Of a DNA stretch of 64,000 bases, positions 38,896 to 49,774 are shown in pieces (within the stretch, counting starts at the first letter, position 1; the number at the start of each line of letters is the position of its first letter). Location of the stretch: assembly GCA_021613535.1 (NCBI GenBank), contig CP075495.1, positions 11,594,001 through 11,658,000 on the forward strand. The letters are read 5' to 3'. Made by a program: the position numbers and the translations under genes. The stretch is from Adineta vaga. Lineage: Eukaryota > Rotifera. Under the pieces are notes generated by a model. That model ran no database searches. It saw nothing but the letters and a program-made list of their open reading frames with translations, and was not told the origin of the DNA.

Positions 38896-41377
38896 TCGAT
38901 TTCTACGTCCTATTGTTGGTCAGTCGATCAATAGCCGATTGGCCTGGGCGCTAAGGCCCTTTCTTTTGGTTCTTCTGTTTTTTTCTTCTCTTTCTCAACC
39001 AAACGCCGACGAGAATCGAATGCCAACAGACAAGCTGTAGCAAAAATATTTTCTTTTTCTCCTTCTCATTCTTTCTCTCCCGTCTTTTTTTTATCTCTTT
39101 TCGTCCTAAGCGACAGCCAAAAAACCTCACCGAAGAACAACTCGTCGCGTCGACAACACGCAGACAAACACATGCGCCTATGTTATTTGACAATTGACCT
39201 TGTGTTAGAAGTATAAGAACGAAAGAATAAGAGAAAAAACGTCTGGGTTTTTTATTGTGCAACTCCCAACGACGACGAAGAGATTTACAAGGCAACGTGT
39301 AGAAAAGAGAAGAAAAAAAGAAAAAAAATGAGAAAAAAAACAAGAGGTAGATTCTGTTTCTCTCTCTTTTTCTCCAAGGTCGAATAGACATACACAGAGA
39401 CTCTTAGGCACATCGGCATTGACAGGTTCAGCATGGAAAACTACATGACAGCGAAGAGAAAAAAAAAGGAATTGATTTGCTTACGTGACATGTATGTTTG
39501 ATATATACATAGACGACGAATATAGGAATATAGAAAATGATTCTTTGATTTTGTTACGTCACTCTTCTAATACCAGGGAGAAGCAAGAAAAAAAGGGTAC
39601 CGCAACTAGCTCGTTAGATATGTATGTACAAACGTATGCTCTTAATGTCGGACACACACTATTATTGATTAAATGACCTCTCATACACTGATGAATAATT
39701 CTATCAGATAGAAGACGAAAAAGTCGAATTACATTTTGTATATGGATGAACGAAAAAGAATGCTATGGAACAATGCAATACTTACGATAAAAGTTGAAAG
39801 TTTAATTTTTGTAAAATTTCGAGAATAAAATGTACAAAAAAAGAAGAAGAGAATAGTCGTTATTTTTTTTAATAGAGGTAAAATAAAATGCAGCTATTTC
39901 TTTTCTTTGTCTTCTAAAATCTCACTAATAAACAATCTGTATTCTAAAATTACGTGATCATATTTCTAGCCTCCTCTGCTGTTATATATTTATTTCAATC
40001 GATAAACGAACAAAGATCAGTTAGATATTTATATACGTGTGAAGAAAACAACAATAGTTTATCAAGTGTACTTTGTTCGAAATACGAAAGAAATATAGTT
40101 ATGTACATCCTACCGACACCCTCTATCGTCGCTGTTTATGATGATATAGGCAAATGTACCGAAACTTGCTTTACGCGTATGGTCTTTTATAGATGTTTCT
40201 TCTTCTTCTTCTTCTTCTTCTTCTTTTTCCACAAAGAATCGTGAATTATAAATAACGAAGAAGAACGAAAAGAGAAAATAATGGACTTTAACATAAGAAA
40301 TATAAAAATCAATCGATCACTATGGTATTTCTTCTTCAAGCGCTAAACTTTTATGAGGAACAATTCATATTTTAAAAACAACATGTTTTTGTACATCGAT
40401 GACAAGACATATTGGTTAAAATAGCTTTTCTTTTCTCTAAATCAATGGAGAACATTTTGCGAACTTTATTAAACTATGGACTTTGACCTTGAATAGAAAA
40501 AGAAAAATATCCAACTCATTCGAATACTGTAAGAACGACACTTGCGTATAAATTATTCGTATTTGAAAACAGAAATTTTCCGTTCAAATAGTTACACGTT
40601 ATTTCATCTCAAATATTTTCGATAAATAAATAATAAAAAGAAAAAGGTTTTCTCTTTTCATAAACAGATATTCAACGATCTTTATGGTAATAAAACTAAC
40701 AACAGGAAATAATAAACAAAGACATGAAGAGAATGTCTGGCCAAATTTAGGCGTTATATATTAAACTTTGATTATTGTGTATCAAAATGACAATCAGATC
40801 GATCGTTTATTTTCTAAAAGTCAAATTATGTCTACGCTTTGAACATTTGAATGATATAAGTTTAGATCGAAATGTTTCTTTTTGTTCATATATTTATTGA
40901 AATATATATGTTACAAATATAAAAACATGCACTGATAGATCTCTGTCTAATTTGTCAAGAAAGAAAAACATAAGAGTATCGAATTTGAACAAAACAAAAA
41001 GATATTCAATAATTATAAATAAAGATCATCGCTCGATTAATTATATATGTATACATCAATAGAATTTTAAAGACATGACAGAAATACAAAGATAAAACTT
41101 GCATTTTGCACTAGCAAGTATCTGACTATTTATCAATACATGAGAGTAGAATACATTCTAGACATGCAGGATAAATACTAAACTAAGTAAAATATTTCTA
41201 TGTATAAGTGTTTAACAGAAATAGAAAATAGACTTGAATGAATTACGTAGAAAAACATGTCGAATGACTATTTAAGTAAGATTGTAATAAAATCAAGACT
41301 AATTTTATCGTAAATATTAACACAAAATTTATCCATATTGATCACTGTAGTAAATCATCGTAAAAAGTATGACTAAT
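38896..41377. other. Long intergenic region, no gene seen
   Basis: About 2.5 kb between the enolase leader and the 3' end of the C26 gene. It contains A/T-rich sequence, a GAAAAA-rich block (39300-39345) and a (TTC)n tract at about 40197-40226. Frames at 38951-39411 are Arg/Lys/Phe low-complexity readings of purine/pyrimidine tracts. Confidence 0.5.
40197..40226. repeat. (TTC)n microsatellite
   Basis: About nine consecutive CTT/TTC units in an intergenic region. Confidence 0.9.
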
Positions 41378-42555
41378 CTATTTCTTCTCTAATGTTTCTA
41401 GTGGTGGTTTATTTTCAATTTCATTGTTATCATTTGTTTTCTGTTCTTCATCATTTGTGTTTGAGAGTGAATCTTCATGGTCAGTAATATAATCTAAAAA
41501 TGCTTGACGAATATTAAATGAAAATGGACTTGTTTGATCTATCATTCGTTCTGGATGCCACTAGATCAAAATAAAAAAAACTAATCTTTTTCTTAAATTC
41601 AAAATATTTTAGTTTTACTTGAACGCCTAAATAAAATGGATTATCTTTTGTATTTTTCCATTGTATTGCTTCAATAATTGGTTCTTCTGCTGTAGCTGCA
41701 ACAGTCAATTCTTCTCCAAGTGTTTCAACACATTGATGATGAGAAGAATTCACAGCACCTCTAGCACATCCAGTGATTTCTTTCAAGAGAGTTTTCTCTC
41801 GTACAAGTATTTCATGACGTTGATCTATTCCTACGAAGAAAAAGAAAAACAATAATCTATTATTGTCTTTGAAGTATAGGAAAAACGACATCGATTATTC
41901 TTCTAGAATGTATCTATTAGATTAAGGTTAAAAAGTAGTTTATAGTATAAACAAAACCAGATATATCATATGCCATCTGGACGTTTATTTCGGTCTCAAT
42001 TGTACGAGAATAAAATTAGGCTAAGTTGTTTTCCTATTACTAAAAATAGAAGAACATGCAATGATTATTACCTTGTACTTTAGCATGACCACTAATTTTC
42101 GTTACAGTCGGAATATCATAAATTAATGTACCACCATGATAAACATTGAATAATTGCATACCTAAACAGAAAATCAATGAATAAAATAGAAAGAAACAAC
42201 AAGTTTTTCTATTGTATTCAATTTTACCTCGACAAATACTTAAGATTGGTAATTTCAGTTGTAATGAACGTCTAATGACTTGCATTTCGAAATCATCACG
42301 TTTCTCATCAATATCAGTAAATTCAATTCGTCCAAGTAGATCTGGTCGTTTATATCGACGTGGATCTACATCTTCACCACCGGATAAAACTACTCCTTGA
42401 CATTTTTCAATATCATCAAGGTTATTTAAACCATAAGATAAACGAATGATATCAATTTTTTCAGGTGCATCTAAAAACCATCGTTCATAATTACCATAAC
42501 GAGCACAATCGGTAATTCCGATTCGAATCCTATTCATAATTATTCGAGTTTTCAT
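41378..42555 (-). CDS. Class I glutamine amidotransferase-like hydrolase (peptidase C26, gamma-glutamyl-GABA hydrolase type)
   Basis: Four exons on the minus strand. The start chosen is ATG 42555 (MKTRIIMNRIRIGITDC); the open frame runs further upstream but has no ATG there. Key blocks: RIGITDCARYGNYERWF, QGVVLSGGEDVDPRRY (oxyanion-hole glycines), DDFEMQVIRRSLQLKLP, the nucleophile elbow SICRG-MQLFNVYHGG with catalytic Cys, VNSSHHQCVETLG and FYLGVQWHPE with the catalytic His and Glu. It ends LETLEKK. This is the C26 layout of PuuD-type enzymes, which hydrolyse gamma-glutamyl amides. The substrate here is inferred only. About 300 residues. Animals rarely have PuuD-type proteins, so bacterial origin is possible, but the introns show long residence. 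Confidence 0.85.
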
Positions 42556-43047
42556 TGTTCTTTTATGATTAGAAATAAATACCGAAAACAGTAATGATAA
42601 TATATTAAAATACAAAATTATTCTTTCAATGGTCAAAATATGAGTGGTTAGAGAACCATTCAGAATAGACGTGTGTTTTTTTTATGAGAGCAAATGGTAA
42701 CGGTACGGTACTTGCAGAGAATAATAATAATAATAATAATCATCTGATCGTTTCGGATTGGTCTATATTTATGAACTAGTAAGAATCATTTAAAGGTGTT
42801 TGTGAGTCATTATTGATGTTGACTAAATGACATAAAAGAGAAATAAATCATATAATATATTATAAAAAGAAAAAAGGTATTTTTTCTTAGAACACTTTGT
42901 ATAGATTGTAGCGCACTCTATGAAGCAGTTCTTTTTATATAGTTGACAGTTGGTGTATACAAATCTATATGAGTCAGATAAGCAAAGTTTTTCTTTTAAT
43001 AAAAGATCAAATGTGCAATATTTCTTCTTACACAATACATTGTAGAT
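42556..43047. other. Divergent intergenic region
   Basis: Between the C26 gene (-) and the small unknown gene (+). Contains an (AAT)n run at about 42720-42742. TTGTAG just before 43048 may be a leader splice acceptor. No coding signal. Confidence 0.4.
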
Positions 43048-43620
43048 ATGACATCGACATCGGCAATAACTTCAGTGAAAACTAATGATAATCAAGAGAA
43101 AAAATCAAATCAATCATCGAAAACTTTCGATGAAAGTAAGACGAATTTAGTATCATTAACTCTCGATAAAGGAGAAACAACAGATAATGTACGTTTTACT
43201 CCACGTCGCCAACATCATCACGGTATTGAATAGAGATGATTTTTTAATTTTTGCTCTTTTGCTTGCTTCTTTGTGCTTAACACTAATTTTCTATTTTTGA
43301 TGATAATTAGAACAACAAAATGACCTATCTCCGCATGTTATTCGAAAACGATCCACCGTGCCGCTCGCAGCGCTTCGTAGGACAAATAATGAAAAATTTT
43401 TAATACGAACAATTTATACTTGTTTTTTTTCTCTTATAGCTATTAGGCAATCTGTTGCAGCAGATTACTGTCAACAAAGTTTGATTTCCGATCGTGCGGT
43501 TGGAGTTCAAGCACGACCATTTGATGAGTTTTCAATGGATACAACAGATGCCGATGCAGCAGGTGGAACAGGATCGAAACCAATCGGCAGTCGTTCGACA
43601 CCGACGACTAAATCTTCATA
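43048..43620 (+). CDS. Hypothetical Ser/Thr-rich protein
   Basis: Exon 1 starts at ATG 43048 (MTSTSAITSVKTNDNQEKKS) and ends in FTPRRQHHH. An intron beginning GTATTG (43222) joins in phase at 43313 to EQQNDLSPHVIRKRSTVPLA. A second intron from GTAGGA (43377) to CTTATAG is likely, giving IRQSVAADYCQQSLISDRAV and an acidic/Gly/Ser tail ending TPTTKSS. About 145 residues, polar throughout, with no signal peptide and no membrane helix. The LSPHVIRKRST segment looks like a short conserved linear motif, possibly a kinase site. I do not recognise a family. The second intron is also divisible by three, so an unspliced form stays open and would insert a hydrophobic stretch (TIYTCFFSLIAI). Confidence 0.5.
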
Positions 43621-44170
43621 AACTATTTTATTCGAATTAAAAAGTGCTTATAATGAATGATTTTTCAATTTTTGTAATAATCTAAGTGTTCAGTCATTTG
43701 ATTTATTAAAAAGAAGAAAAAGTTTTTTTCTTTGAAAAATAAATTGTATCTCGTAATTCACTCGAGAATTGTCTGTTTGAAAGAATACTTCACAAAATCA
43801 ATAAATATCAAAATACAATTACTTTATATATTTTTATGTATTATTAACATAGATGCCATTAGTAATCGAATAATTTAAAAAGTCAAACTATCTTCATCGT
43901 AGTATGTAAAGGTAGTTGGATAGAGTATTATATTACAAAATTTTTACTGAATTATAAATGTTACGTTTGTGTTGAAAGAAAAAGAAAACTTGTTTTGATA
44001 TCCATTACGCCTACAAATACTAACGTTTGTGGTATTTTTACTTCCAAAGTTGCGTTCTATATGTATATAGTTATTCTTATCCTTTCATCATAAACGCCTC
44101 AATCTTGGCTATTTAATGTCTCGTTTTAGATACCTAAATGGAAAAAAAGGACATAAATATCCTTTTCTCT

Positions 44171-44188
44171 CTCTCGAATAATCTCGAA
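44171..44188 (+). promoter_or_regulatory. Degenerate heat shock element
   Basis: CTC-TC-GAA-TA-ATC-TC-GAA: two perfect GAA units with 5-bp spacing kept, but the inverted TTC units read CTC and ATC. About 40 bp upstream of a TATA box. Weaker than the element at 47137. Confidence 0.4.
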
Positions 44189-44228
44189 ACATCGCAATTC
44201 AATAACCACCTCCATCCAATACAGTACA

Positions 44229-44237
44229 TATATAAAT
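44229..44237 (+). promoter_or_regulatory. TATA box of small heat shock gene 1
   Basis: TATATAAAT about 70 bp before the start codon at 44308. Confidence 0.5.
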
Positions 44238-44307
44238 ATGACAACCGCTGAGTAGAATACATAAACATATTGTTCGTCTCTTTTCTCATAACATATCAAG
44301 TGAAAAT

Positions 44308-45301
44308 ATGTCTTATTTTCCTATAACACATTATCGACGATTTAACGATCCCTTTGATCGATTTTTTGGTGATCAATTACATTTCTTTGATCCCTGGCGT
44401 GATTTTGATACGTTTCCTACAGCTCTATCAACAACGCCAAGTTCATTTCGATGGATCAATCAACCACGTCGTATAAGTCGTTCATCGTCATCATTTCATA
44501 CAACATCAGGTAATACAAATAGTGGTGGTAATACACTTATTCCTGTTACAACAACAATAACAAAACCAGCTCTTTCGGAAAAATTTCGTGTACAACTCAA
44601 TGTTGCAGGATTTAATCCAGAAACGATAAGAACAAGAGTCGAAGGTCGTAAAGTCATTGTCGAAGCTAAACAAGAAGATCGACAAAGTGATGGCGATTAT
44701 AGTGTTCGTGAGATTCGAAAAACGTACGATCTTCCTGAACATGCCGGTTAGTAAAAGCAAATAATTACATTTTAAATTATCAACATGACTTCACATTTTC
44801 TATATAGATATAAACAATTTAGCTTCATATGTAACACCAAATAATATGCTTGTTATTGAAGTTCCTATTTATCAACCACAAATTGAACGTCGTTTATCTC
44901 AAACAGTTGCAGATACGAATACTCTTGCTCAATTTGGTCAGTATCGTGATCCAATATTTGATTATGCTGGTTTTATTGGATCATCAGATTTCTGTCCACA
45001 TATTGTTGATACCAATTTTAACGGACAAAAACAATTGAAAATGTTATTACCAGTAAAAAATTATCGTCCTGAACAAATAAAAGTTTCAGTGAAAAATAAT
45101 GAATTAATTGTTCAAGCTGAAAACATTTATAATGATAATAATCGTTCTGAACGATCATTTTTAACCAAATCAATTTCATTACCACCTGGTACGCAAGTAG
45201 ATCAACTTCGATCATTTTTAAATGCCGATGGACAATTAGAAATTGAAGCACCATTTATGGAACCAACTCAAATGCGTTCAATTGAAGTACAACGTCAATA
45301 A
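44308..45301 (+). CDS. Small heat shock protein 1, double alpha-crystallin domain
   Basis: ATP-independent chaperone that holds unfolding proteins. Two exons over a 59-nt intron (44748-44806), about 311 residues. The N-terminal arm MSYFPITHYRRFNDPFDRFF has the Phe/Arg/Pro-rich wording of the family, with FFDPWRDFDTFP. Alpha-crystallin domain 1 (about 91-175): FRVQLNVAGFNPETIRTRV, DYSVREIRKTYDLPE, and, in exon 2, LASYVTPNNMLVIEVPI. After a linker (LAQFGQYRDPIFDYAGF) comes domain 2 (about 230-305): NYRPEQIKVSVKNNELIVQ, SFLTKSISLPPGTQVDQL, DGQLEIEAPF. First of three tandem paralogues. Its closest relative is the gene at 47294. Confidence 0.93.
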
Positions 45302-45870
45302 TAAACAGACATTTTCTTTCATAATACACTTATAAACTCCTTTTTTTCTGTCTTATTTACTGTAGTATTATTTCTACAATTCCTTGATATTTCTATTCAT
45401 TGAAAAAATAATAATAAGTTATTCATATGAAATTTGATTTTCAAAGAAACTGTATCAAATTTCATAAACAAAATATGATCTTATATAGATCAGAAGAAAA
45501 ATTAATCTTAAGCGTAATCTTATATCGATACGAGTGTTTCTCCTGATCTATTGCTTTGTTTTTGACAAATAGAAGAAGAGATTAACCACTGAGAATACTC
45601 GATTTCACCTTTTTCTTTCTTAAACCTATTGCTATTTTTACAGATTTATAAAATTTGCTTAGCATTCAGATGTATCCCTCCCTCCCTCCCTCCCTCTATA
45701 TATATATATATAAGATATTCGGACTCAAAATCGAGAGTAAGCAATCTTTGTAAATCTCTGCGACGTTTTGCTTTTGTAAATAGAGATCTATTTTATTTAA
45801 ATAATTGTGTTCTGTATTTAGGTGTGATCAGCTTGATTGATATTCTTCGTCGACAAAATTCCAATTATCA
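45302..45870. other. Intergenic with CCCT/TA compound repeat
   Basis: Spacer between small heat shock genes 1 and 2. Includes a (CCCT)n-(TA)n tract at 45676-45712; the TA part may serve as TATA box. I found no GAAnnTTCnnGAA element here. Confidence 0.5.
45676..45712. repeat. (CCCT)n-(TA)n compound microsatellite
   Basis: About five CCCT units followed by about eight TA steps. Confidence 0.9.
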
Positions 45871-46605
45871 ATGGCACTAATTCCATTTTCACGTTATCGT
45901 TTTCTCGACGATCCATTCTTTTTCCATCGATTCGATTTGTACGATCCATGGTTTGATTTTGATTTATTTCCATTCTTTCCTCCTATTACACCGCGATATC
46001 AACGAGTTAAACATCAAGAACGAATTTCATATACAACAACGAGTTCAACAAATAATACTAAAACTAATGATAATTATGAGCCTTTACAACGTAAAGGTAA
46101 CTACTTGTTTAATCAAAACTAAATCAACATATTAATCGTTTGATTTCCTTCAGATACCAATCGTCAAACATCGTATATAACTCCAAGTAATACATTAGCA
46201 GTTGAAATACCAATACAAAATTCAAATAATGATCGTCGTCTTCAACAAGTAAAAGATAATAGTCAAAGCCTGACACAATTTAGTCGATATCAAGATCGAT
46301 CATTTGATGATAATCTTTTTTCCAATGATACTGATATTCAACCACGTACTGTGGATAAAGGAAATAATCAAAAATATTTGGAATGGTCTATTGATATGAA
46401 AAACTTTCGACCGGAAGAAATAAATGTATCAGTGAATAATAATAGATTAGTTATTCAAGGTGAACATCGGCAAGAACAACCAAGTCGTTCGGAACGATCA
46501 TCTTTCTACAAATCAACAACATTACCACCTGGAACACGTGTTGATCAACTTCAATCGCGTTTCAATGATGGACAATTGAAAATTGAAGCTCCACTTTCCT
46601 CATAG
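45871..46605 (+). CDS. Small heat shock protein 2, first alpha-crystallin domain mostly lost
   Basis: Second of the tandem trio, about 226 residues, two exons. Exon 1 keeps the arm (MALIPFSRYRFLDDPFFFHR, YDPWFDFDLFPF) but, where its neighbours have FRVQLNVAGF through YDLPEHA, it has only a Ser/Thr/Asn-rich stretch ending PLQRK. Exon 2 still encodes the last strands of domain 1 (SYITPSNTLAVEIPI), the linker and an intact domain 2: NFRPEEINVSVNNNRLVIQ, SSFYKSTTLPPGTRVDQL, DGQLKIEAPL. The C-terminal tail after domain 2 is shortened (SS). So domain 1 is broken inside exon 1 while the frame and intron phase are kept. Probably still a working one-domain chaperone; expression is unknown. Confidence 0.9.
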
Positions 46606-47136
46606 CCAAACAAGATGAAATCAATGGGCAGTCGATAGAAATAGACTTTAAAATATCTTTTTATTATTTTTGTAGTACGATGTAGAAAGTTCATTGATTG
46701 GTTGCTAGAAAATAAAACAATAAGAAAAATAAATGGATTCCAATTTTCATTTGATTTAAATTTTGTGGGAAGAAAAATATCATGAAAGTATATATTTTAT
46801 TCTCTGTTTTCTTTGTACAATATCATAAATATTTTATCGGTGTCTTTGAGACTATACACTCTTCGGTATATGCTATTGTGATAAAGTCAAATATGACATT
46901 AAAATCGAGCTATTGGTTAACGTTCTATCATTTGATAGAGAGTCTATTTTCGTTGTGTACCTGTGCACGAAAACATCATCGCGTTTTCACATTTGCCTAC
47001 GACGGCTCTTACGGTCGTATGTTGATAATAGGAAAGAAAAAAATACGAAGTGAAGAGAGAGAAAGAGAAAGCGAGGACGCAAAAAGAGGAGAAAGAAAAA
47101 AGACTGGAACGACGACGATCAAGCGAGAACATTTAA

Positions 47137-47149
47137 GAACATTCTAGAA
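47137..47149 (+). promoter_or_regulatory. Heat shock element (HSF binding site)
   Basis: Perfect three-unit inverted array GAA-CA-TTC-TA-GAA, preceded in register by GAA-CA-TTT-AA, so four or five pentamers. It sits about 40 bp upstream of a TATA box and about 145 bp before the start codon of small heat shock gene 3. Confidence 0.8.
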
Positions 47150-47185
47150 ACTGCTACAATTCTCTATTTTCCTAGTTTGCTGACC

Positions 47186-47199
47186 TATATATATATATG
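47186..47199 (+). promoter_or_regulatory. TATA box of small heat shock gene 3
   Basis: TATATATATATATG run positioned between the heat shock element and the start codon at 47294, about 95 bp upstream of it. Confidence 0.55.
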
Positions 47200-47293
47200 T
47201 GCACGAACATCTCTAACTAGTCATACATTTGAACAATTCACTTGCGATTCACTGCTTTCAAATCAACGCTCTTCAAAGTAAGTCAATTCGACA

Positions 47294-48233
47294 ATGGCAT
47301 TCTTTCCAATTCGTCGTTATCGTCTCTTCGATGATCCATTTGATCGCTTCTTTGGTGATCAACTTGATCTCTTCGATCCATGGCGAGATTTTGATACATT
47401 TCCAACAGCACTTGCGGTCAGACCAAATGCATTTCGATGGGTCAACGAACCTCTTCGATTAACCAACGAAAATCGTCGTACTGAACCGACATCATCTGTA
47501 CCACATGCAGAAAAATTTCGGGTTCAACTCAATGTAGCTGGCTTCAATCCTGAAACAATAAAAACAAGAGTTGATGGTCGCAAAGTCATCGTCGAAGCTA
47601 AACAAGAAGATCGACAATCCGATGGCGATTTCAGCCTTCGTGAAATTCGTAAAACATACGATCTTCCTGAACATGCTGGTAAGTAATTCATATGTTTCAG
47701 TCAACATTTTTTTACTTATAAATTTGTTTGTGATTTTAGATGCACAACATTTGGCTTCGTATGTAACACCAAACAATATGTTGGTCATTGAAGTTCCAAT
47801 TAAAAATCCTGAAACGGAACGTCGACTTCAACAAGCTCAGAAGGATAATCAAAGTTTGGCTCAATTTGGTCAATATCGTGATCCATTATTTGACTATTCT
47901 GGCTTTATGGGCGGTTCTGACTTTCAACCAAAAATTGTTGATAAAGGAAACAACCAAAAACAATTGGAAATGTCCGTTGGTATGCAAAACTTCAAACCAC
48001 AAGAAATCAAGGTCTCTGTTAAAAACAATGACTTAATTGTTCAAGGTGAACATAAACATCAGGATGCAAATCGTTCAGAACGATCATTCTTCTTTAAATC
48101 AGTTGCATTACCACCTGGAACACAAGTTGATCAACTTCAATCGCGTTTAACCGATGATGGTCAATTAAAGATTGAAGCACCATTTATCGAACAAAAAGAA
48201 GGACAAAAATCCATTGAAGGTCAGAAAAAATGA
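47294..48233 (+). CDS. Small heat shock protein 3, double alpha-crystallin domain
   Basis: About 293 residues, two exons over a 59-nt intron starting at 47681 in the same place and phase as its paralogues. Arm: MAFFPIRRYRLFDDPFDRFF and LFDPWRDFDTFPTAL. Domain 1: FRVQLNVAGFNPETIKTRV, FSLREIRKTYDLPE, LASYVTPNNMLVIEVPI. Domain 2: NFKPQEIKVSVKNNDLIVQ, SFFFKSVALPPGTQVDQL, DGQLKIEAPF, then a Lys/Gln-rich tail ending IEGQKK. The protein is nearly colinear with the first gene but lacks its Ser/Thr/Gly insert before domain 1. It has the best promoter of the three, with a perfect heat shock element and TATA box, so it is likely strongly heat-inducible. AATAAA signals follow at about 48320-48365. Confidence 0.95.
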
Positions 48234-48663
48234 AGCAAAAGCACAGATAAAGACATAAATATTTCTTTTCTTTCTGCTATTTCTAACTTGTGTAGCGTGT
48301 TAGTTCTTTGTCTTCTTTCGTGAAATAAAAAAAAACTCGATGACCAGAGTTCTGGTCATTGAATAAAAAGACTTCGCATTATTTTCTTTCTTTCTTATTA
48401 AATTCATGGTGAATTTACAAGAGATTAATTTGATATTTATATATACTTTTTATTTTTCTTTGATGAAAATATTCGGAACATGCCTATTTAATAAAACCGG
48501 CATAGGTCAATAATTTTTTCTTTTTTGTTTTCATGACAATAATAATAACAACAAGAAGATTAAAAATAGTCGGTTTACAAAACAAAAAAAGAAAATTTGT
48601 TTTTCTATTATAATTATTGCTGATGTTAGATCTTCTTCTGTTGCTATTGCCTTGTTAATCAAT
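48234..48663. other. Convergent intergenic spacer
   Basis: 3' flanks of small heat shock gene 3 (+) and RACK1 (-). Includes poly(A) signals for both and the inverted pair GACCAGA/TCTGGTC at about 48340-48357, which could form a 3'UTR hairpin. Confidence 0.4.
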
Positions 48664-49774
48664 TTAACGTTGGTGTACTTCAAATACTCGGATTTGATTA
48701 TCTGCATAACCAGCAAATAATGTTTGACCATCAGCAGACCATGCCAATGATGTACATTGTTTTTCTGATTTAACTTCATCAGCGACTGTTTTAGTTTCCA
48801 AATCCCAGATTTTAATAGATGAACCACTTGCTAAAAAGAAGAAATGAATATTTTTAACTGAGTATACTATCTGAATTTGATTTCTTACCAGCACAGAGCC
48901 AATAACGATTAGGTGAAAAACATAATGAATTAATGATATCTCCACTTTCAAGTGTATACAAGTGTTTACCATCATTAAGATCCCATAACATAGCTTTACC
49001 GTCACGACCACCACTAGCACATAATGAACCATCAGGTGAAACAGTAACAGTGTTGATATATGAATTATGTCCATAATGATTGGTACGTAATTTGCAATTA
49101 GTTAAATTCCAAACCTGAATAGAATACACAATAAAATAAGTAAACAAAGACTCAAATACAAATAATTTACCTTCACAAGTTTATCCCAACCAGCTGAAAC
49201 AATCAATGGATCTTTTTGATTTGGACTAAAACGTACACATGATACCCAATCACTGTGATTATCATCAACAATGGTATATTTGCCTAAATAGATGAAGTAT
49301 TCTCTTTCATTATATAATCAATAGTAAATTAATTGATTTACATTGACCAACTGTATTCCATAATTTAATTGTTTTATCACGGCTACCACTGACAATTTGT
49401 CGATTATCAGCCGAAAATGCAACACTTAAAACATCTTTTTTATGGCTAACAAATTGTCGTGTACTTGTACCAACGGATAAATCCCAAAGACGTAATGAAC
49501 TATCCCATGAACCACTGACAGCAAAAAGACCATCACTTGATATAACGACATCCGAAACGAAATGTGAATGGCCACGTAAAGCTTTACTTGGTACTCCGCA
49601 CGATGTGCTTTCACCAGTTGGATCATGTTGATTATTGAGTTGCCAAATAATAATGGATTTATCACGTGATGATGATAGAACAATATCGGGAAATTGTGGT
49701 GTTGTTGCGATTTGGGTTACCCAATCATTATGACCAACAAGAACGCCTTTTAATGTAAGATGTTCGTTTGACAT
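48664..49774 (-). CDS. RACK1: RACK1 (receptor for activated C kinase, 40S ribosome-associated)
   Basis: Seven-bladed WD40 scaffold on the head of the 40S ribosomal subunit that also binds protein kinase C. Five exons on the minus strand from ATG 49774 ([20 protein letters not shown]). Blades are visible in order: [99 protein letters not shown] and [16 protein letters not shown], ending HQR. About 318 residues, the normal length. The GH...WD spacing is regular and the R-D-K of blade 1 (ribosome contact region) is kept. Introns are 50-90 nt. Confidence 0.97.

Larger units (their letters stand above)
43621..44307. other. Promoter region of first small heat shock gene
   Basis: Non-coding. It carries a degenerate heat-shock-like array (44171-44193) and a TATA box (44229-44237) near the first small heat shock gene. 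Confidence 0.45.
46606..47293. other. Promoter region of third small heat shock gene
   Basis: Non-coding spacer holding the heat shock element at 47137-47149 and TATA box at 47186-47199. Frames at 46782-47147 are purine-tract readings. Confidence 0.5.

Noticed and set aside
38951-39411. 146-codon minus-strand frame upstream of enolase
   Set aside because: Composition is Arg/Lys/Phe/Ser from AGA/TTC tracts; it lacks domain or membrane pattern consistent with a protein.
42556-42636. Upstream extension of the C26 gene giving a hydrophobic leader
   Set aside because: The extension starts at TTG, not ATG. The first ATG in frame is at 42555, which fits the cytosolic family.
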